From positions 248,001 through 312,000 of the forward strand of contig JACCLO010000021.1 of assembly GCA_029448655.1 (NCBI GenBank): DNA of 64,000 bases, given 5' to 3'. Each line of letters opens with the position of its first letter. Position 1 is the stretch's first letter. Source of the stretch: Wolfiporia cocos (taxonomy: Eukaryota; Basidiomycota; Agaricomycetes; Polyporales; Phaeolaceae). This document shows, piece after piece, positions 41,175 to 53,634 of the stretch. The position numbers and the translations under genes were made by a program. The notes under the pieces were generated by a model. The model saw nothing but the letters and a program-made list of their open reading frames with translations. It was not told the DNA's origin and made no database searches.

Positions 41175-43251
41175 ATGTCCCAACCTCTTTCGGATGCGGT
41201 CCTCACCCAGATCCTGAGCCAGCTTGAGGCGCTGCAAGTGTCTCAGCAGGCGCTTCAAGCCAAGGTATGTCGTCACCGTCGCCGACCATGTCCGGCACAG
41301 GGTCTTTGACGATGTCGGGCAGCTAGATGCATTGACGAACGGGCCTGTGAGCCCTGTGTCGTCCCCAAGGAGCAATGGTATCTCAATCACCGGCAATCGT
41401 GCAGAGGGGTCGCTGTCTGGCATCGCGGCCAGCGAAGTCATTGCACAGTCGCCGCCGCCAGCTGGCACGGATGGCGTAACGTCGGATAAGGTGCTCACAG
41501 ACAAGGAGCGGGAGAAGCTGCTGTACCCGTCGCGGGTTCTGCTGACCAGTGAGTACATCCCAGCCTCTAGGACATCCTGCGCACAGGAGACCGTGACCGC
41601 TCTGGCTTCCGTACATCCATGCTGACGTACGGACAGCCTACCCTGACCAGCACGGGATCAAGCCCTACCCACTCGTCTGGGGTGCTGCCGACCCCTCCGT
41701 TCGCGGGCCCGTCATCTGCTCGCGCCTCACGTCTTCCATCAAGCAGCGCAACGCCCTCGGTGCGCACTCCGGCTCCTACTCCATCTACCGCGCTCTCGCC
41801 ATTGCGATGGGCACCCTCGCGCCTTCGCACAAGCCGGACTACTCCAAGACCGAACCCTCAGTGCCCATCCCCCCGCAGCCCTCGTGGTCCGACCCGACCA
41901 AGATCGTCAGCTTTGACCCCTGGGGGCACGTCGTGCCGCAAGTGTTCAGGAAGGAACTGGAGGAGCTGGGCCTTGATGTGCGCCCAAGTATTGCCGTGAC
42001 GAGGGGGCACCTCAAGCTCAGCGAGATTGACGAGGTGGCGAGGAAGGGCAACCTGACCGTGGACGGCAAGATCCTGAAGAAAAGCCTGCCGTTGCTGAAC
42101 CCGGATGGGACCCAGAGTACTGCAGACTCTGGAGTGGAAATCGCGATCAACAAGGCTGCGGTTGAGCCGGTCTGGTATCTGCCTGGTGTTGCAGAGCGAT
42201 TTGGCATGTAAGCCATTCTGTGATAGCCGCAGGCTAAGGAGGCTCATGCATCCGTAGTTCTGAAGGCTTGCTGCGTCGCGCACTCTTTGAGGACACCGGA
42301 GGAATGTATCCGGAGCTCATCACGCGCCCAGACATCAAGGTCTTTTTGCCTCCAATCGGTAACCTGACCGCCTACATATGTAGGTCAATCCGCTGACCCA
42401 TCTACGTGGAGTTACTGACGGGAGGTACCAGTCGGAAACCCTGCATACTTGTCCGACGAGACCAAAGAGCTCACATTGCGTGTGCACGACGAATGTGAGT
42501 TCTCTCATTTGTGTTCTGCAGCCCCCCGCAGATAGGGCACGACTGATAATTTCCGCAGGTAACGGTTCCGATGTCTTCGGTTCGGACATCTGCACTTGTA
42601 AGCCATACTTGACATACGCTATCGAGGAGTGTGTGCGGGGCGCGCAGCGTGGCGGAGTTGGTCTCGTCGTCTACTTCCGCAAAGAAGGTCGCGCTCTCGG
42701 CGAAGTCACCAAGTGCGTTCCGCATGCAAATATCACCCAAAGTCAACGCTAATGTTAGCACAGGTACCTCGTATACAACCTGCGCAAGCGTGGCGGAGAC
42801 TCTGCAGACAAGTACTTCAAGGCGACAGAGCTCATCGCTGGAGTCAAGGACATGCGCTTCCAGGCGCTGATGCCCGACGTGTTGCACTGGTTTGGTATCA
42901 AGAAGATTGACAACATGGTCTCGATGAGCGACATGTGCGTAACACCGCATGTCCCGCAATAAGCGGATGGCTAATATCCTCGGTATGCTTGCAGGAAGTA
43001 CAATGCGATTGTACAGTCGGGCATTCCGATACACAAGCGCTACGACATTCCTGGTGAGTCGGATCTGTGCTCGATGCACAATTTGCATAGTAAATTCACC
43101 GGTTCGCCTCGCAGCATATCTCCTTCCACCCGACTCGCGCGTGGAGATCGATGCGAAGATTGCGTCCGGGTACTACACGAGCGGCAAGCCGGTCACCGAG
43201 GATGATCTGGTTAAGACCATCGGAAGGACTTGGGAAGAGACAGAACATTGA
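41175..43251 (+). CDS. URC1: Uracil catabolism protein 1 (GTP cyclohydrolase II-like)
   Basis: Nine exons from ATG 41175 to TGA 43251 sum to 530 codons. After a helical N-terminus (about 30 aa in exon 1) and a Ser/Pro-rich linker, the core matches URC1. It has AVTRGHLKLSEIDEV, a GTP-cyclohydrolase II-type metal and substrate region (HDECNGSDVFGSDICTCKPY), then GLVVYFRKEGRALGEVTKY and MPDVLHWFGIKKIDN. In yeasts with the URC pathway this protein is required to use uracil as nitrogen source; it resembles RibA without making riboflavin. The long N-terminal extension is normal for URC1. It is convergent with Dicer (215 bp between stops). Confidence 0.88.
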
Positions 43252-43465
43252 GCGCATTGGACCCTCGATGCTTAGTATGTATTTACTTGATGAATGATAT
43301 GGTATGTGGCCGGAATGTAATGCATAGGTAACATAGCGCGCTTCCGTTATAAATACCGTCTTGAAGGATGAACCTTTTCCGGGTAGTGTTACATCCTACC
43401 GGTATATGGTAGGGCTGCATCCATGTCTAATACCAAAACTTACCAGTCATGGTCCTCCCGAAACT

Positions 43466-46400
43466 TCACCAGTCGTAGTCAGGAACATCATCGCCCCACC
43501 CGTCGTCATCGTCCTCCAGAACCCGCAATTTCTTGATTGCCTGCTCTGCTGCAGTGAAGCGGACTTCTTCCTGGCTAGCCCTAGACCTATACTTCTCCGT
43601 GATCGTTACAACCTCTTCGTCGTCTAGGAGTACCGTGCAAGAGACATTCCCATCTGCTTTCTGCACATCGAGTTTCGCCTTCTTCTTCGGCTCTTGGGAA
43701 TCCGCCCAAATAGTGAGGCGCGAGATTGGGTGCTGAACGTCCATTTCAATCCCGACGAGCCGCTCCATGATGTTGATGAAGCCCAGCTTCCACAGGACGG
43801 AGCGCACTGCGTCCAAGTTGCCCGATGAATCGATGAAGACGGCGCCGAGCAGACTCTCCAGCATATCACTGACAAACTTGGGCGACTGCAGGCTAGTGAG
43901 CGCAGCCCAAGGATACATTGTTCCGTTCGCGAACGCCTCGTCGATGACTTGTCCGCTCCGCTCGTAGCGCGCAAACGCGACATTCTGGTCCTCGAGCACG
44001 CGCGAGCTTGAGTGCATCAGGCACTTGTAGAGATAGATCTTCTGCTTCTCAGATGTCACGAACACACCCTCCCCACGCGTCCACATCGGCATGTTCGCCT
44101 CCATGACGGTATACGTCCTCAGGCAGAGGTATGCAAGGAAGTGTGCATTGACAAGCGCTTCCTTGCGCATATGCATGTGCCCGGGTTTGTAGTTCTTGCC
44201 GGGAGCATGATAGAGGTAGTCCGTTACTATCATGTCTAAGGCACAATCACCCAGGAACTCCAACCGCTCGTAGGACATTGTGGCCAACTCGCCGTGGTAA
44301 CTGGCGTGTGTAAGAGCCTGTATGAGGAGCGACTTGTGAACAAAGCGATAGCCGAGCATATCTTCAACGAGGGACAACTGTTGCGGTGGATCCTCCAGAT
44401 CCTCTACGCCTGCTAAAACTGATTCGATATGGGCGGGAACTTTCTTCCAGGTCAGCCCAAGGCCGAACCTTGCGACGCAGTCGACTGCAAGGTCGAATCC
44501 GCCGTGTTCATAGGAGGCCCCTATCAAGGACTCGACGACGTCAGCCAACATCTTCGTGGATAGCGCCTGAGACTGTTTCTTTTTCTTCTGCTGTTCATCT
44601 TCATCATTCGTGTCAACCTGTGAGCTCGTAGGGGTTGGTTCAAAGAAACGACGAGGCCTCCATTTCCGAGGCACGAAGCGATCTCGGATAATCCATTGGT
44701 AGAGACTATGGGAGATTGCTTGTCTGGCCAGCTCAACGTTGGAAACGGCGTGATCTTTTCTCCTGGCCAAGTAACCTTCATGCCACAGGGGATGATCTGC
44801 AAAAAGCTGTATGCTAGTCACATACTTCAAAACCGTATCACCTAACGTCTCCAACCGTTGGTAGTGGACTCGCTCCTGCGCTACGGGGGCGGTGATCGCT
44901 GTCGTGAGGAGGTTGAATGGAACTTGAGCCACGGTAGATTCCCTGAACAGTGACTCGCGGAGAGAGACAACCGTCAGAGTGTTTGCGAGAGACCTAAGAA
45001 TGGAGGGTAGGAGCATGGCATATTGCACGTCATCTTTGGAAATCAGATCGATGATGGCGAATTGGGGAAGGATGTAATATGCTTCCTCATGTTGTAGCGC
45101 TTCAGTCAGCGACCCGAGAGGGATCCGAAAGTCTGCACGCTGAGGGAACGGCTTGACTTTAAGCAGCGGGTAGACGATACGGGCGTCCGGGAAGCCCTCG
45201 AATTCTTCTATAACGTCAGCTTCCTCCTCCGCAGAAAGACGCTCATGCTGCCAGCCGACGAAACGCAGCGCCTTGCCAAACTTGTGGTTTGGGCGTACCA
45301 AGGCCAAGTCGTCGGGATAGTTGTATTGCTTACCCAACACCTCGGCGTTCGCCCTACTCGCATTCTCCAACCGTCGAACCTCCTCCAACCGTCGAACCTC
45401 CATACGAGCGACGCGATCACCTTGCCACTGCCGTCTGCTGTTCCATGCGGGTTCATCCTTGCCCTCGCTTTCCGGCAGGAAGAGGTAGCCGTACGCAATT
45501 TCATCTGGGGTCATGAAGGCGCTGTGGAGGGACGCGAACATGCGCCGCGTGTACTGTCGAGCGCGCTCAATGACGGCTGATTCTTGTTCAGTCGACTGGA
45601 GAGGTTGGATGTGGACCGTAAGCGGAGGTTGTCCGGGAATGTGAAGGGTAGGCAGCTCCTCCTCTGTAAGATTGGGGATAGGATTACGAGTGAACATACG
45701 CAAGGCGGGAAGACCCTCGATGACAAGCTCCGTACGCCACCAAAGTTCCTCGGCAGATTTAGGGGCCCAAGGATCCATTTGAACGGCGACCTGCTCCATG
45801 CCCGCCCGTTTCTCGATGTCCTCGAGAAGCTTCTTGACCTCTTCGCCACCGTCGGGTTCGATGGCGCTGGTCAACGGCAGTAAATAGTCATTCAGCAGTC
45901 CTGCTTTGTGCAGCTCAACGTAGGCTTTGAATGCTGCATGTTTCTGTGCCGCGCGTTTACTTTTGAATTCTCTCGGTACGGAGAAAGTGCGTAAACTGGA
46001 AGACCCTCATCAGTAGCCGTGCAGCATGTCATTGAGGGTACTTACTGCTTTGGCACTGTTCGCGGTAGGACCACTGTCGCTCCCCATGGACCAGCATAAG
46101 TAAATGACCCTTGCCGTTGTGCATGCCAATCATCCGGGTATTCGGGAGGGTCAAGCTCGTAGTACGCAAGCTGCCCGCTATAAGAAGAATTGGGTAGAAT
46201 GCTGCAGAAGTGATTAAGGTGGCTGGTGACGGAATGCAACGTGAGGATAGCTCTACAAAGCAATCTCAGTAACCTGGATGAACGTTAAAATGGAAGTACT
46301 GACCCTGTGGATGGCACCGTGTATTGAACCGTAGCGTCATCTTCGTCGTCCTCGTCATCGAACAGCTGTGTGGATCTGTTCGGATCGGTGTACAACTCCA

Positions 46401-48198
46401 TCATGCGTGCTTCCGCCGTCTCCCACTGCTGGATCAATTTTCGGTGTTCACTTTGATCATCGAACAGTAAAGTGAACCGACTGCGTTTTCGCCTGGCTCT
46501 GCCCCTGCTTTGGGCCCACGCGACAACGTTAGGAGGGGGATCAAAGCGGATGACGCTGCCACAGGCTTGAATATCAATACCCTCCTCTGCAACTGCGGTA
46601 GACACAATGAGATTCTTGTCGCCACTCCTGAACTCGTCCAGTGTTTCTAGGTGCGAATCCTTGACCATGTCTCGGGTAATGTCCAGGAAGGAGTGTCGCC
46701 TTGCACTCGTCGAAGTGCCAAGGAGACAGCCAACCCTGAATAGCTGTGCTGTTTCTGCCACTCGTGTAAGAACCTCCGCCAGTGCGATGACGGTATCTCG
46801 ACGGGTGACAAATACGAGTCCGCTGTAAGACTCGCCGTCGGAACGAAATTCCTGCTCCTCTCCTACCAAGCAGTCCACCAGAGTCAAAACCTTTGAGGAG
46901 AGCCCCTTCCTGATCTCTTCCTGATCGTGCGACGCCTCGATATAATTTACCTTCGCTAGGGTGTTGAGCAGGTATCTTTTCTCGCTTTCTTGCCAGGTAG
47001 ACATGATGTTGTTGTACGGATTGGCCATGCGCTGGGCTTGCTCAATGACCCTCACGACATACCAGTCAGCGGCCCATGTCCCGAGGTCCATACAAATCTC
47101 TTGCGCGGCCCTAAGAAAGTCCCTCATTCCTCGATGACAGAATGTGTCCTGCTTGTCGATTGTCTTGGAAAGCTTCTGATCGATCCGTCTGCGCTGATCG
47201 CCAGGGGGCATTTTTGCAAGCTGTGCGCGCAGGGATCGTACGTGAGGATCGTTTTCGATATTCAAGTTATCAACCACTAGTTTGAGAGAGCGACAGTTCC
47301 ATGATGGCACGTTGTCGTAGAAGTACGGGGAAGCGGCATAGATGAGGTGTCTGAACACCGGTCTGTGCACATGTTGAGAGAGTTCTTCACGATTCAAGCG
47401 AGAAGATCGAATAGTGCAATCGAGATTCCGCTCAAGCGCTCTGCATAAGGCATGCGTCAGATGTATGATGGCAACGTGATATGAATCAAAGAAACGCACA
47501 GGAAAGAACTATCCACGTTGCCGCCATAGATAGGGCTAGCGGTGAGACCAAGAATCATGGGGCGCACCCTGCCGGGGTCGTTTGCAAAAGAGCGAGCGGG
47601 TAGGTTGAAGTAGAATTGTTGCATAATCATGTTGTACGGATGCTTGGAGACTGCATGATGCGCCTCATCGAATATGAGTAGACCAATGTCACGTCCTAGA
47701 TCAATATAGCTCTAGCAAAGACAAGATCAACAACAAGTCAGGGAAAGTGTCAAGGTTTTACGCACGTGTCCAAGGGCATCAAGGAGGACTTGAGGAGTCG
47801 AAACTATGATGCGATGCGTGCTCAAAACACGACGCCACAAATTGGGATCCTTCCATTGATCAGGCTCTGATGCCCCAGATATGCTGCCAACTGAGACGGG
47901 AATGGCTTTCTTTATGACCTCACATTGCTGTTCAACTAGAGCGACCGTAGGAGCGAGAAACCATGAAACCTAATTTGTTCAGTGCAGTAATACAGATCAC
48001 GCCATTCAAGTTCCAACATACCTTGTTTGGTGCACGCTCTGCTTCGAGCTTCATTCTCAGCACGGCAATGTGAGTTTTTCCAGACCCAGTATCAAGCGCA
48101 ATAGTCAAATTCATGCGAAGACTTTCCTCGAGAAGTTCTTGTTGGTATCCGCGCGTGTGCATGACATCCGATGCTGTGGTCGCATTCTGATCGCCCAT
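43466..48198 (-). CDS. dcl: Dicer-like ribonuclease, 1488 aa
   Basis: Six exons (48198-48022, 47969-47766, 47711-47500, 47440-46304, 46252-46046, 45995-43466) sum to 1488 codons. Order: DExD/H helicase with Walker A (LDTGSGKTHIAVL) and LLIFDEAHHAV; helicase C domain (SAVAEEGIDIQ-like VSTAVAEEGIDIQACG, QSRGRARRK); Dicer dimerisation domain (NHFCSILPNSSYSGQL); a linker in the PAZ position without a clear PAZ signature; RNase IIIa (LETLGDTVLKYV, ADVVESLIGA); RNase IIIb (YERLEFLGDCALDM, SDMLESLLGAVF); and a C-terminal dsRNA-binding-like segment. Catalytic acidic residues are kept in both RNase III domains. It cuts double-stranded RNA into small RNAs that guide silencing, including of retroelements like those at the left of this window. 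Confidence 0.95.
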
Positions 48199-48701
48199 GG
48201 TAGCTTCTAACTGTGTGGCTGATAACAAACATCCCCGTGTCAACAAACGATGGGGAAACTGCAGCCAGTCAAGGATCGGAATAAGATCCCCAGATCAAGT
48301 TCGAGACCTTACGAACTGGTCTGGCGATCTTGACCGCACCCCGTTCCCTCAGAGCGCAGGTTCCAGAGGCGATCCGTACCGCTTGATGCCACCGGACCAA
48401 TAGCATCAAGACTGCTCACCACTCACCAAAGTGGGACGGTACGAGTTGACTAGGGAACGACGGCTGGCTTAGGTGCAAGTACACGAGGTAGAGCCGCAGA
48501 ACAGCCGCCTTATAAGCCCAAGCCGCGGTGCCTTTGAGCAACTCGAAAGCTGCGCAGATGATCAGATAGGCGCTGCGGTACAAGATTTATCTCTGACTCA
48601 TGCAGCAGTACTAAGCTGTCATCAAGTCGACATTCGCAGCTGCGTCGCTGGCCAAGTCTCCGTGAAACACCTGAATAGAATATTAGTAGCCTACAGTGTA
48701 A
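48199..48701. other. Divergent spacer between Dicer and tRNA-Gly
   Basis: About 500 bp holding the Dicer promoter and the upstream region of the tRNA gene. No coding frame or repeat was identified. Confidence 0.5.
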
Positions 48702-48779
48702 GCACTAATGGGGTAGTGGTAACCTGGGTCGTTGCCATTTGATTTCGACCCGCCGCGAGTTCGATTCTCGCTTAGTGCA
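48702..48779 (+). tRNA. tRNA-Gly(GCC) with a short intron
   Basis: The acceptor stem is perfect (GCACTAA with TTAGTGC), discriminator A. The T-arm is perfect (GCGAG-TTCGATT-CTCGC). The anticodon stem GGTCG/CGACC encloses a 14-nt loop, TTGCCATTTGATTT, read as anticodon GCC plus a 7-nt intron after position 37. The D-arm region (TGGGGTAGTGGTAACC) carries the A box. A T run follows directly. Confidence 0.92.
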
Positions 48780-48783
48780 TTTT
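48780..48783 (+). terminator. RNA polymerase III terminator
   Basis: Four T residues begin one base after the tRNA discriminator, the usual Pol III stop signal. Confidence 0.7.
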
Positions 48784-48833
48784 GTCCCTGTTTTGTGTCA
48801 CAACGCGCAGCTGATCGTGTCGCTCCATTTCAC

Positions 48834-50622
48834 ATGACCCCGAGCGCCAGAGTGGCGGTAACACTGCCCTGCCCCGACTCTACCTCGCTGTTAGCTGGCA
48901 CCAAGCAAGCGCGTCCCTGGCACTTTCGGATGTCGGACTCAATACCTCTGGCCCGACTACGCTCTCCCGTAGCATCGTCCTCACAGCCCAGCTACGTTCC
49001 CGTTTCCCCGACCCCAGATTCTCCTGAGCGCGAGGTGTTCCCGCATGTCACTTCCTTCGAGAGCATGGACGACGCGCACGTCAACCAAATCTATCCCTTA
49101 TGGAGGAGACACGTATACATGCTGCTGGAACGGCCAACATCCTCCCAGTCTGCATTCATTATTCACGTCGTGACCACATCCTTGATTGTCATTTCTGCTG
49201 TAGTAACTGTGCTGGAGACGATCCCGTCCTTCCATTCCATCCCTCCTCAAGTGTGGTTTGGACTTGAGACTGCGCTTGTCGTCCTGTTTACTGTAGAATA
49301 TATCGCGAGATGTGTTGCACACTCTGCAGGACTGTGGACATTTCTGAGATGGTTTGGATGTAAGTCCGCTTGTCAGGGCACCAATGGAGGCTCAAATCTC
49401 ATGCACATCACCCCTTCAGCATTTTTCGGTATAATCGACCTCTTGGGTATCCTGCCCTACTACATTGAAACAGCCTTGCGCCAGGACACCGTAGGTCCCG
49501 CGCCCTCTCCTGTCTGCTTGACTTGACGAGATACAGTCAGTTTTCTTCAGGTTCACAATCCTGCGCACATTTCGTTTACTGCGCGTCTTCCGGCCGTTCC
49601 GTTATAACAACACCATTCTCCTGTACGGGCTCCTGTCACGACAAGATGGTTCTAGGATTAACAGCTTCTCTCTTCAGAACAATAGAAGTAATGTACCTCT
49701 CGTTCCGCCGCTCACAGCACGCGCTACTCGCTCTATCCTTCTTCGTTGCAATGGTCTTGGTCGTATTCAGTACACTGCTGTGCGCCAACCCGACTTTTGA
49801 CGAGTATCCCACCAAAACTCACCACCTGCTACAGATATTTCGCCGAGCGCGGTACATGGGACGAAGTTCTTGGCACATTCATCAATTCAGACGGCGACCC
49901 GAGCCAATTTGCGGTACGCTTTCCAGATATTCATGCTCAAGATACAGCGCTCACAAGCCCACCGTTTTCAGTCCATCCCTGCAGCCGGATGGTACGTCCA
50001 GTTCAGTGCATTCAGATCGAATACCTCATAATGACATTCTATACAGGTTCGTCATCGTGAGTGAGTGGCATTGGCACCGATCTGCGCGTTCTGCACCGTG
50101 CATCACGTATCAAAACTAACCGACGCACGCCACAAGCGATCACAACGGTGGGCTACGGCGAGATCACCCCTCGTTCGTTCCTAGGACGTCTCATCACGCT
50201 CCCGCTGCTCGTCTTCGGGCTGCTCCTCATCGCCCTCCCGACATTCGTCCTGGGCCGGGAATTCAGCATGGTTTGGGAGATGATGAAGGAAGACCAGGTG
50301 CGCGGCGCTGCCATTCTGGGTTCATTCTGTCGCTAAATGATCGCTGATCTGGCAGGTGCTGCGGGACGAGGTCTTCAACGCTTCTGTACCCGACCCACTG
50401 TCCTCGCCAGTTCTGCTCGCGCGGCAGCGGTCTTTATCTATGCAGTCGGCAGGCATGTGGAGAAATGGCAGAGACGAAGGTCGCATCAGCAACGATCAAC
50501 ATCCAGAAGTACGGGATCTACGCTCGCAAATAACGGAGCTGAAGGCTACGGTAGAAACTCAAGGGGTGTTACTTCAGAGGCTCGTCAGATTGTTGGAAGA
50601 GAAGGCGAAGGACACAATATGA
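48834..50622 (+). CDS. Voltage-gated potassium channel, 6 TM, 409-441 aa
   Basis: Nine exons; from ATG 48930 they sum to 409 codons, from ATG 48834 to 441. Both starts lie after the tRNA gene. S1 is near FIIHVVTTSLIVISAVVTV. S2 is LVVLFTVEYIARCV and S3 is FFGIIDLLGILPYYIE. S4 is Arg-rich (RFTILRTFRLLRVFRPFRY), and S5 is ALLALSFFVAMVLVV. The pore helix is followed by the selectivity filter ITTVGYGE, and S6 is LITLPLLVFGLLLIALPTF. A C-terminal coiled coil (LRSQITELKATVETQ) may assemble the tetramer. It is expected at the plasma or vacuolar membrane. Exons 6 and 7 are only 20 and 14 nt. The gene lies between two inverted tRNA-Gly genes. Confidence 0.9.
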
Positions 50623-50741
50623 GCACGAATGTCAATAGGAAGAACGAACGCTGGCTTGCGCAGTAGTACCATTGCATTGAAACAAAACAAAATGTCACGT
50701 ACAATGAGCGCGACAAAATTGTTTCCACTGGCAAATCCCAG

Positions 50742-50819
50742 TGCACTAAGCGAGAATCGAACTCGCGGCGGGTCGAAATCAAGTGGCAACGACCCAGGTT
50801 ACCACTACCCCATTAGTGC
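50742..50819 (-). tRNA. tRNA-Gly(GCC) with a short intron, second copy
   Basis: On the minus strand the sequence is nearly identical to the tRNA at 48702: same acceptor, T-arm and anticodon stem. The loop reads TTGCCACTTGATTT, differing only in the intron. Downstream on its strand a TTTT occurs at about 50716 as terminator. Confidence 0.92.
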
Positions 50820-50913
50820 TTGTAAGCGCTGTACTCACAGACTATATGTCAATACGCCGTCGTCTATATGGAGATTGTGGCCTGGAAAGCTGAACGATTG
50901 CGAAGTTGAAGCT

Positions 50914-52260
50914 ATGCCGCCAAAACGACATTCTGACCGCGCGCACAAGGTGTATCAACCCGGACGGAGACACTTTGAACTCATCCCCTCCGTGAGTAGG
51001 AGCAGTGGGCTTGACAAAGACGGCGACGCGTTAGTACACTCCCCAAGACGTGCTATATGAGATTCCGTGATTATGACATGGCCTAGCCGTACAGGCTGAG
51101 AGAACTTAAAGTCCAGGAGGAATACCGGGACTTCATCCAACGAAAGGTGAGCGGGTTTTGCGGCACCTTGCGAGCTATGGACGATAACTGATTTCCCATC
51201 TGAAGCTCGAAGATTACTGGAAACGATACCCAGACTGGTTGTCCCATACAGAAGTCCAAAGACATGGAGAGGCAGAGCAGGAAAACATCCTGATTCTGTT
51301 TCGTGAGTCGTTTGCAGTTGTATAATCTTTACATCAAAAAGTGACTCGTTATCATGGCAGGCAAGCTGAGAGAAGGCCTCTTATCCACTAAGCGCAGCGA
51401 TGCATTCGCAATTGAAGGTGAATACACTGTCTTTTCCGGGCTCACGTTCCACTCAAACATTAGGACAAGTCTACCAGACCTCATTGCATCTTTCGATCCT
51501 TTTTCGTTCGCCAAACCAAACCACGTCCATTCTCTCCCACCTACTTCCTCTCCTCTTTGCCACAAAACCATCTACGGCGTCAGGGACCGTCCACTCAGCT
51601 CTACCGACGACGGTTTTATCCCTCGCTCACAATTTACTTGTGGGATACCCGTCTCAGAGCCGGTACTACGAACAGCTGCACTCGCTGCCGCAAGCGTTCT
51701 TCTCCCGCGACTCGGATGCGTACCGATGGCTCGAAGACCTCGCCCGGTGCACACGAACGCGGAACTACGCGAGACTGGACGCGTTGACGCGTCGCACGGC
51801 CTTCGAGCATCTCATCAGCAGAGACGAAGCCATGCGTAGCAGCGGCGCAGACGATAGTGCCACTTCTGCCAAGGGTGGGTCTCCAACAAACATGAAGCCC
51901 AAACCGGATCTGGCTCTCGAAGCGCTGTGCTCACTCGTTGAACAGTTGCGCGGAAAGGCGCGCGCGGCGTCCTGGCTTGTGATTCGGAGCGCGTATCGGG
52001 AGCTCCATTGCCCACCGCCCACAGCTCCCGACTTAGCAGAAGCAGGAGAAGGTACTCTGGCGGTCCCAGCAACTACGGAGTGGCTCTCTCGCTCGCTTAC
52101 CCTAACTCCCATGTCGTCGGTCCCGCCGAGCACAGCAACGATTGCGAAGCTCGTGGATGACTGGTTGGCAAGGAAGTGTGAGGAGGGAGAGGTGAAGCGA
52201 AAGGAAGGCACTGGAATGGAGGGAAGGTGGATTGTATGCAAGGTGCCGGTGAAGGCGTGA
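50914..52260 (+). CDS. Conserved helical protein of unknown function, 370 aa
   Basis: Five exons (50914-51029, 51095-51146, 51206-51302, 51361-51417, 51470-52260) sum to 370 codons, so the model is consistent. The N-terminus is basic (MPPKRHSDRAHKVYQPG). The middle is a run of helices (LREGLLSTKRSDAFAIE, VYQTSLHLSILFRSPNQTT, YEQLHSLPQAFFSRDS, WLEDLARCTRTRNYARLD, ARAASWLVIRSAYRELH). The pattern faintly recalls SAC3/GANP or PCI-type helical repeats that work in mRNA export or as complex scaffolds, but I cannot assign it. It is convergent with the decarboxylase gene (217 bp between stops). Confidence 0.7.
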
Positions 52261-52477
52261 ATTAGTAAATCGATGTATCGATATTCTAACAAGAGAAGTG
52301 GCCCTGTACGATAGTCATGAACTGTATAAGTAAGATATCGATATCGCGCATTGACAGGGACATGAGGCGAAGATAAGAGATCGGCTCGAATGCAGTGGCG
52401 TATTGGAAGCTCTGGGCTGAGATTCTAGAGACTGGCCTCGTCAATGCATGCATGAAACAGCTCATAATGGAGCATGA

Positions 52478-53355
52478 TCAGCCAAGTACACCGTTCTCTA
52501 CTTGTTCGACCAGATGAAACCTGTTCACGACAATCTGCACTATGTCCTTCCACTCTGTCATAGCACCAATACCTGTGTTAAGCAGCGAGTCGTTGTCTCG
52601 TCGATAACGTTTCAACGCAAAGCAAGGGGGAAACGCACCGATGTCCCCACACGCGAGCATCTTGCCGATTGGGCCGACGACCTCGTACCCGATGACCTCA
52701 TGCACGACGCGGAGGTGCTCGCTCGTGAGCGGATGTTCATACATTAGCGTGTTCATCGCCGGGAACACATATGTTGGTGTGGTTGGTGCAAGTGCACGCA
52801 GAAGCGATGTCTATGGACATGGGCGTAGATCAGCACAAATACTTGCCGTCGATGAAGGACTCTGCATACCGCTAGATTATCGCATATGCCTTGGGCGATC
52901 TTGGCGAGCGTGTTCGCGGAGCATGGCGCGATGAGGACAACGTCTGCCCAGCGACGCAGCTCAATATGCAGGATAGGATCGGAGATCCTAAATCCTCCCT
53001 AGTGAACCATCAGCGATGCGTTATGAGAACTAAGGAGGACACTGACGTCTTCTGCCCATTCATCTTCATCCCGCCACACTCTCGCGCCGGCATGTTCGAC
53101 GGCCTCCGCGTCAAAAAACGCTAGTGAGGGCTTAGTTGAGACCACTTCAACTTTCACTTTCTGATACTAATGAAAGGGCCCTCAGTAAACTACGAGTCGG
53201 CGAATTATTCGAAGCAGGACACCGACGGACAATAGTTCAGACACAATCAAAGGCGCTTTGATTGAGGCCACGCTGCCAGTTGTTATGAGCAAGACATGCG
53301 TGTAGCCTGCGACACGTTCCTGCTCAGCGACGAATGTCCGTTTGGGAACGGCCAT
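52478..53355 (-). CDS. CAB3: Phosphopantothenoylcysteine decarboxylase, 212 aa
   Basis: Five exons (53355-53227, 53160-53047, 52998-52870, 52810-52639, 52572-52478) sum to 212 codons. The flavoprotein fold starts with HVLLITTGSVASIKAPLI. The FMN-binding PxSANT-type motif is APCSANTLAKIAQ, the substrate motif is FPAMNTLMYEHPL, and the flexible clamp with the active Cys is KMLACGDIGIGAM. The enzyme makes 4'-phosphopantetheine in coenzyme A synthesis, in the cytosol, as a trimer with FMN between subunits. In yeast this role is shared by Cab3, Hal3 and Vhs3, which have long acidic tails; this protein lacks such a tail and resembles the compact plant and animal form. Confidence 0.92.
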
Positions 53356-53634
53356 GATGATGACAGATGGAATCAATGCACACGACACCACTTTCGGAGC
53401 GTCTCCACCGACATATGCATAAGCGCTCGCACCACTACGCAACACAACGTCAAGATCACCTGTAGTACGGTCGACAACAAATGCATTAATCGCGGAAAGT
53501 TGAAACAGCCAACACAACACGCAATTCACACAGCCAACACAACATGGAGTTCACACAAAGACAAGACCAGCGCGAAGAACTCTAATCGACCAGCGATGAG
53601 CCATTTACTCAACATCGGCATCAGGACACCACGA

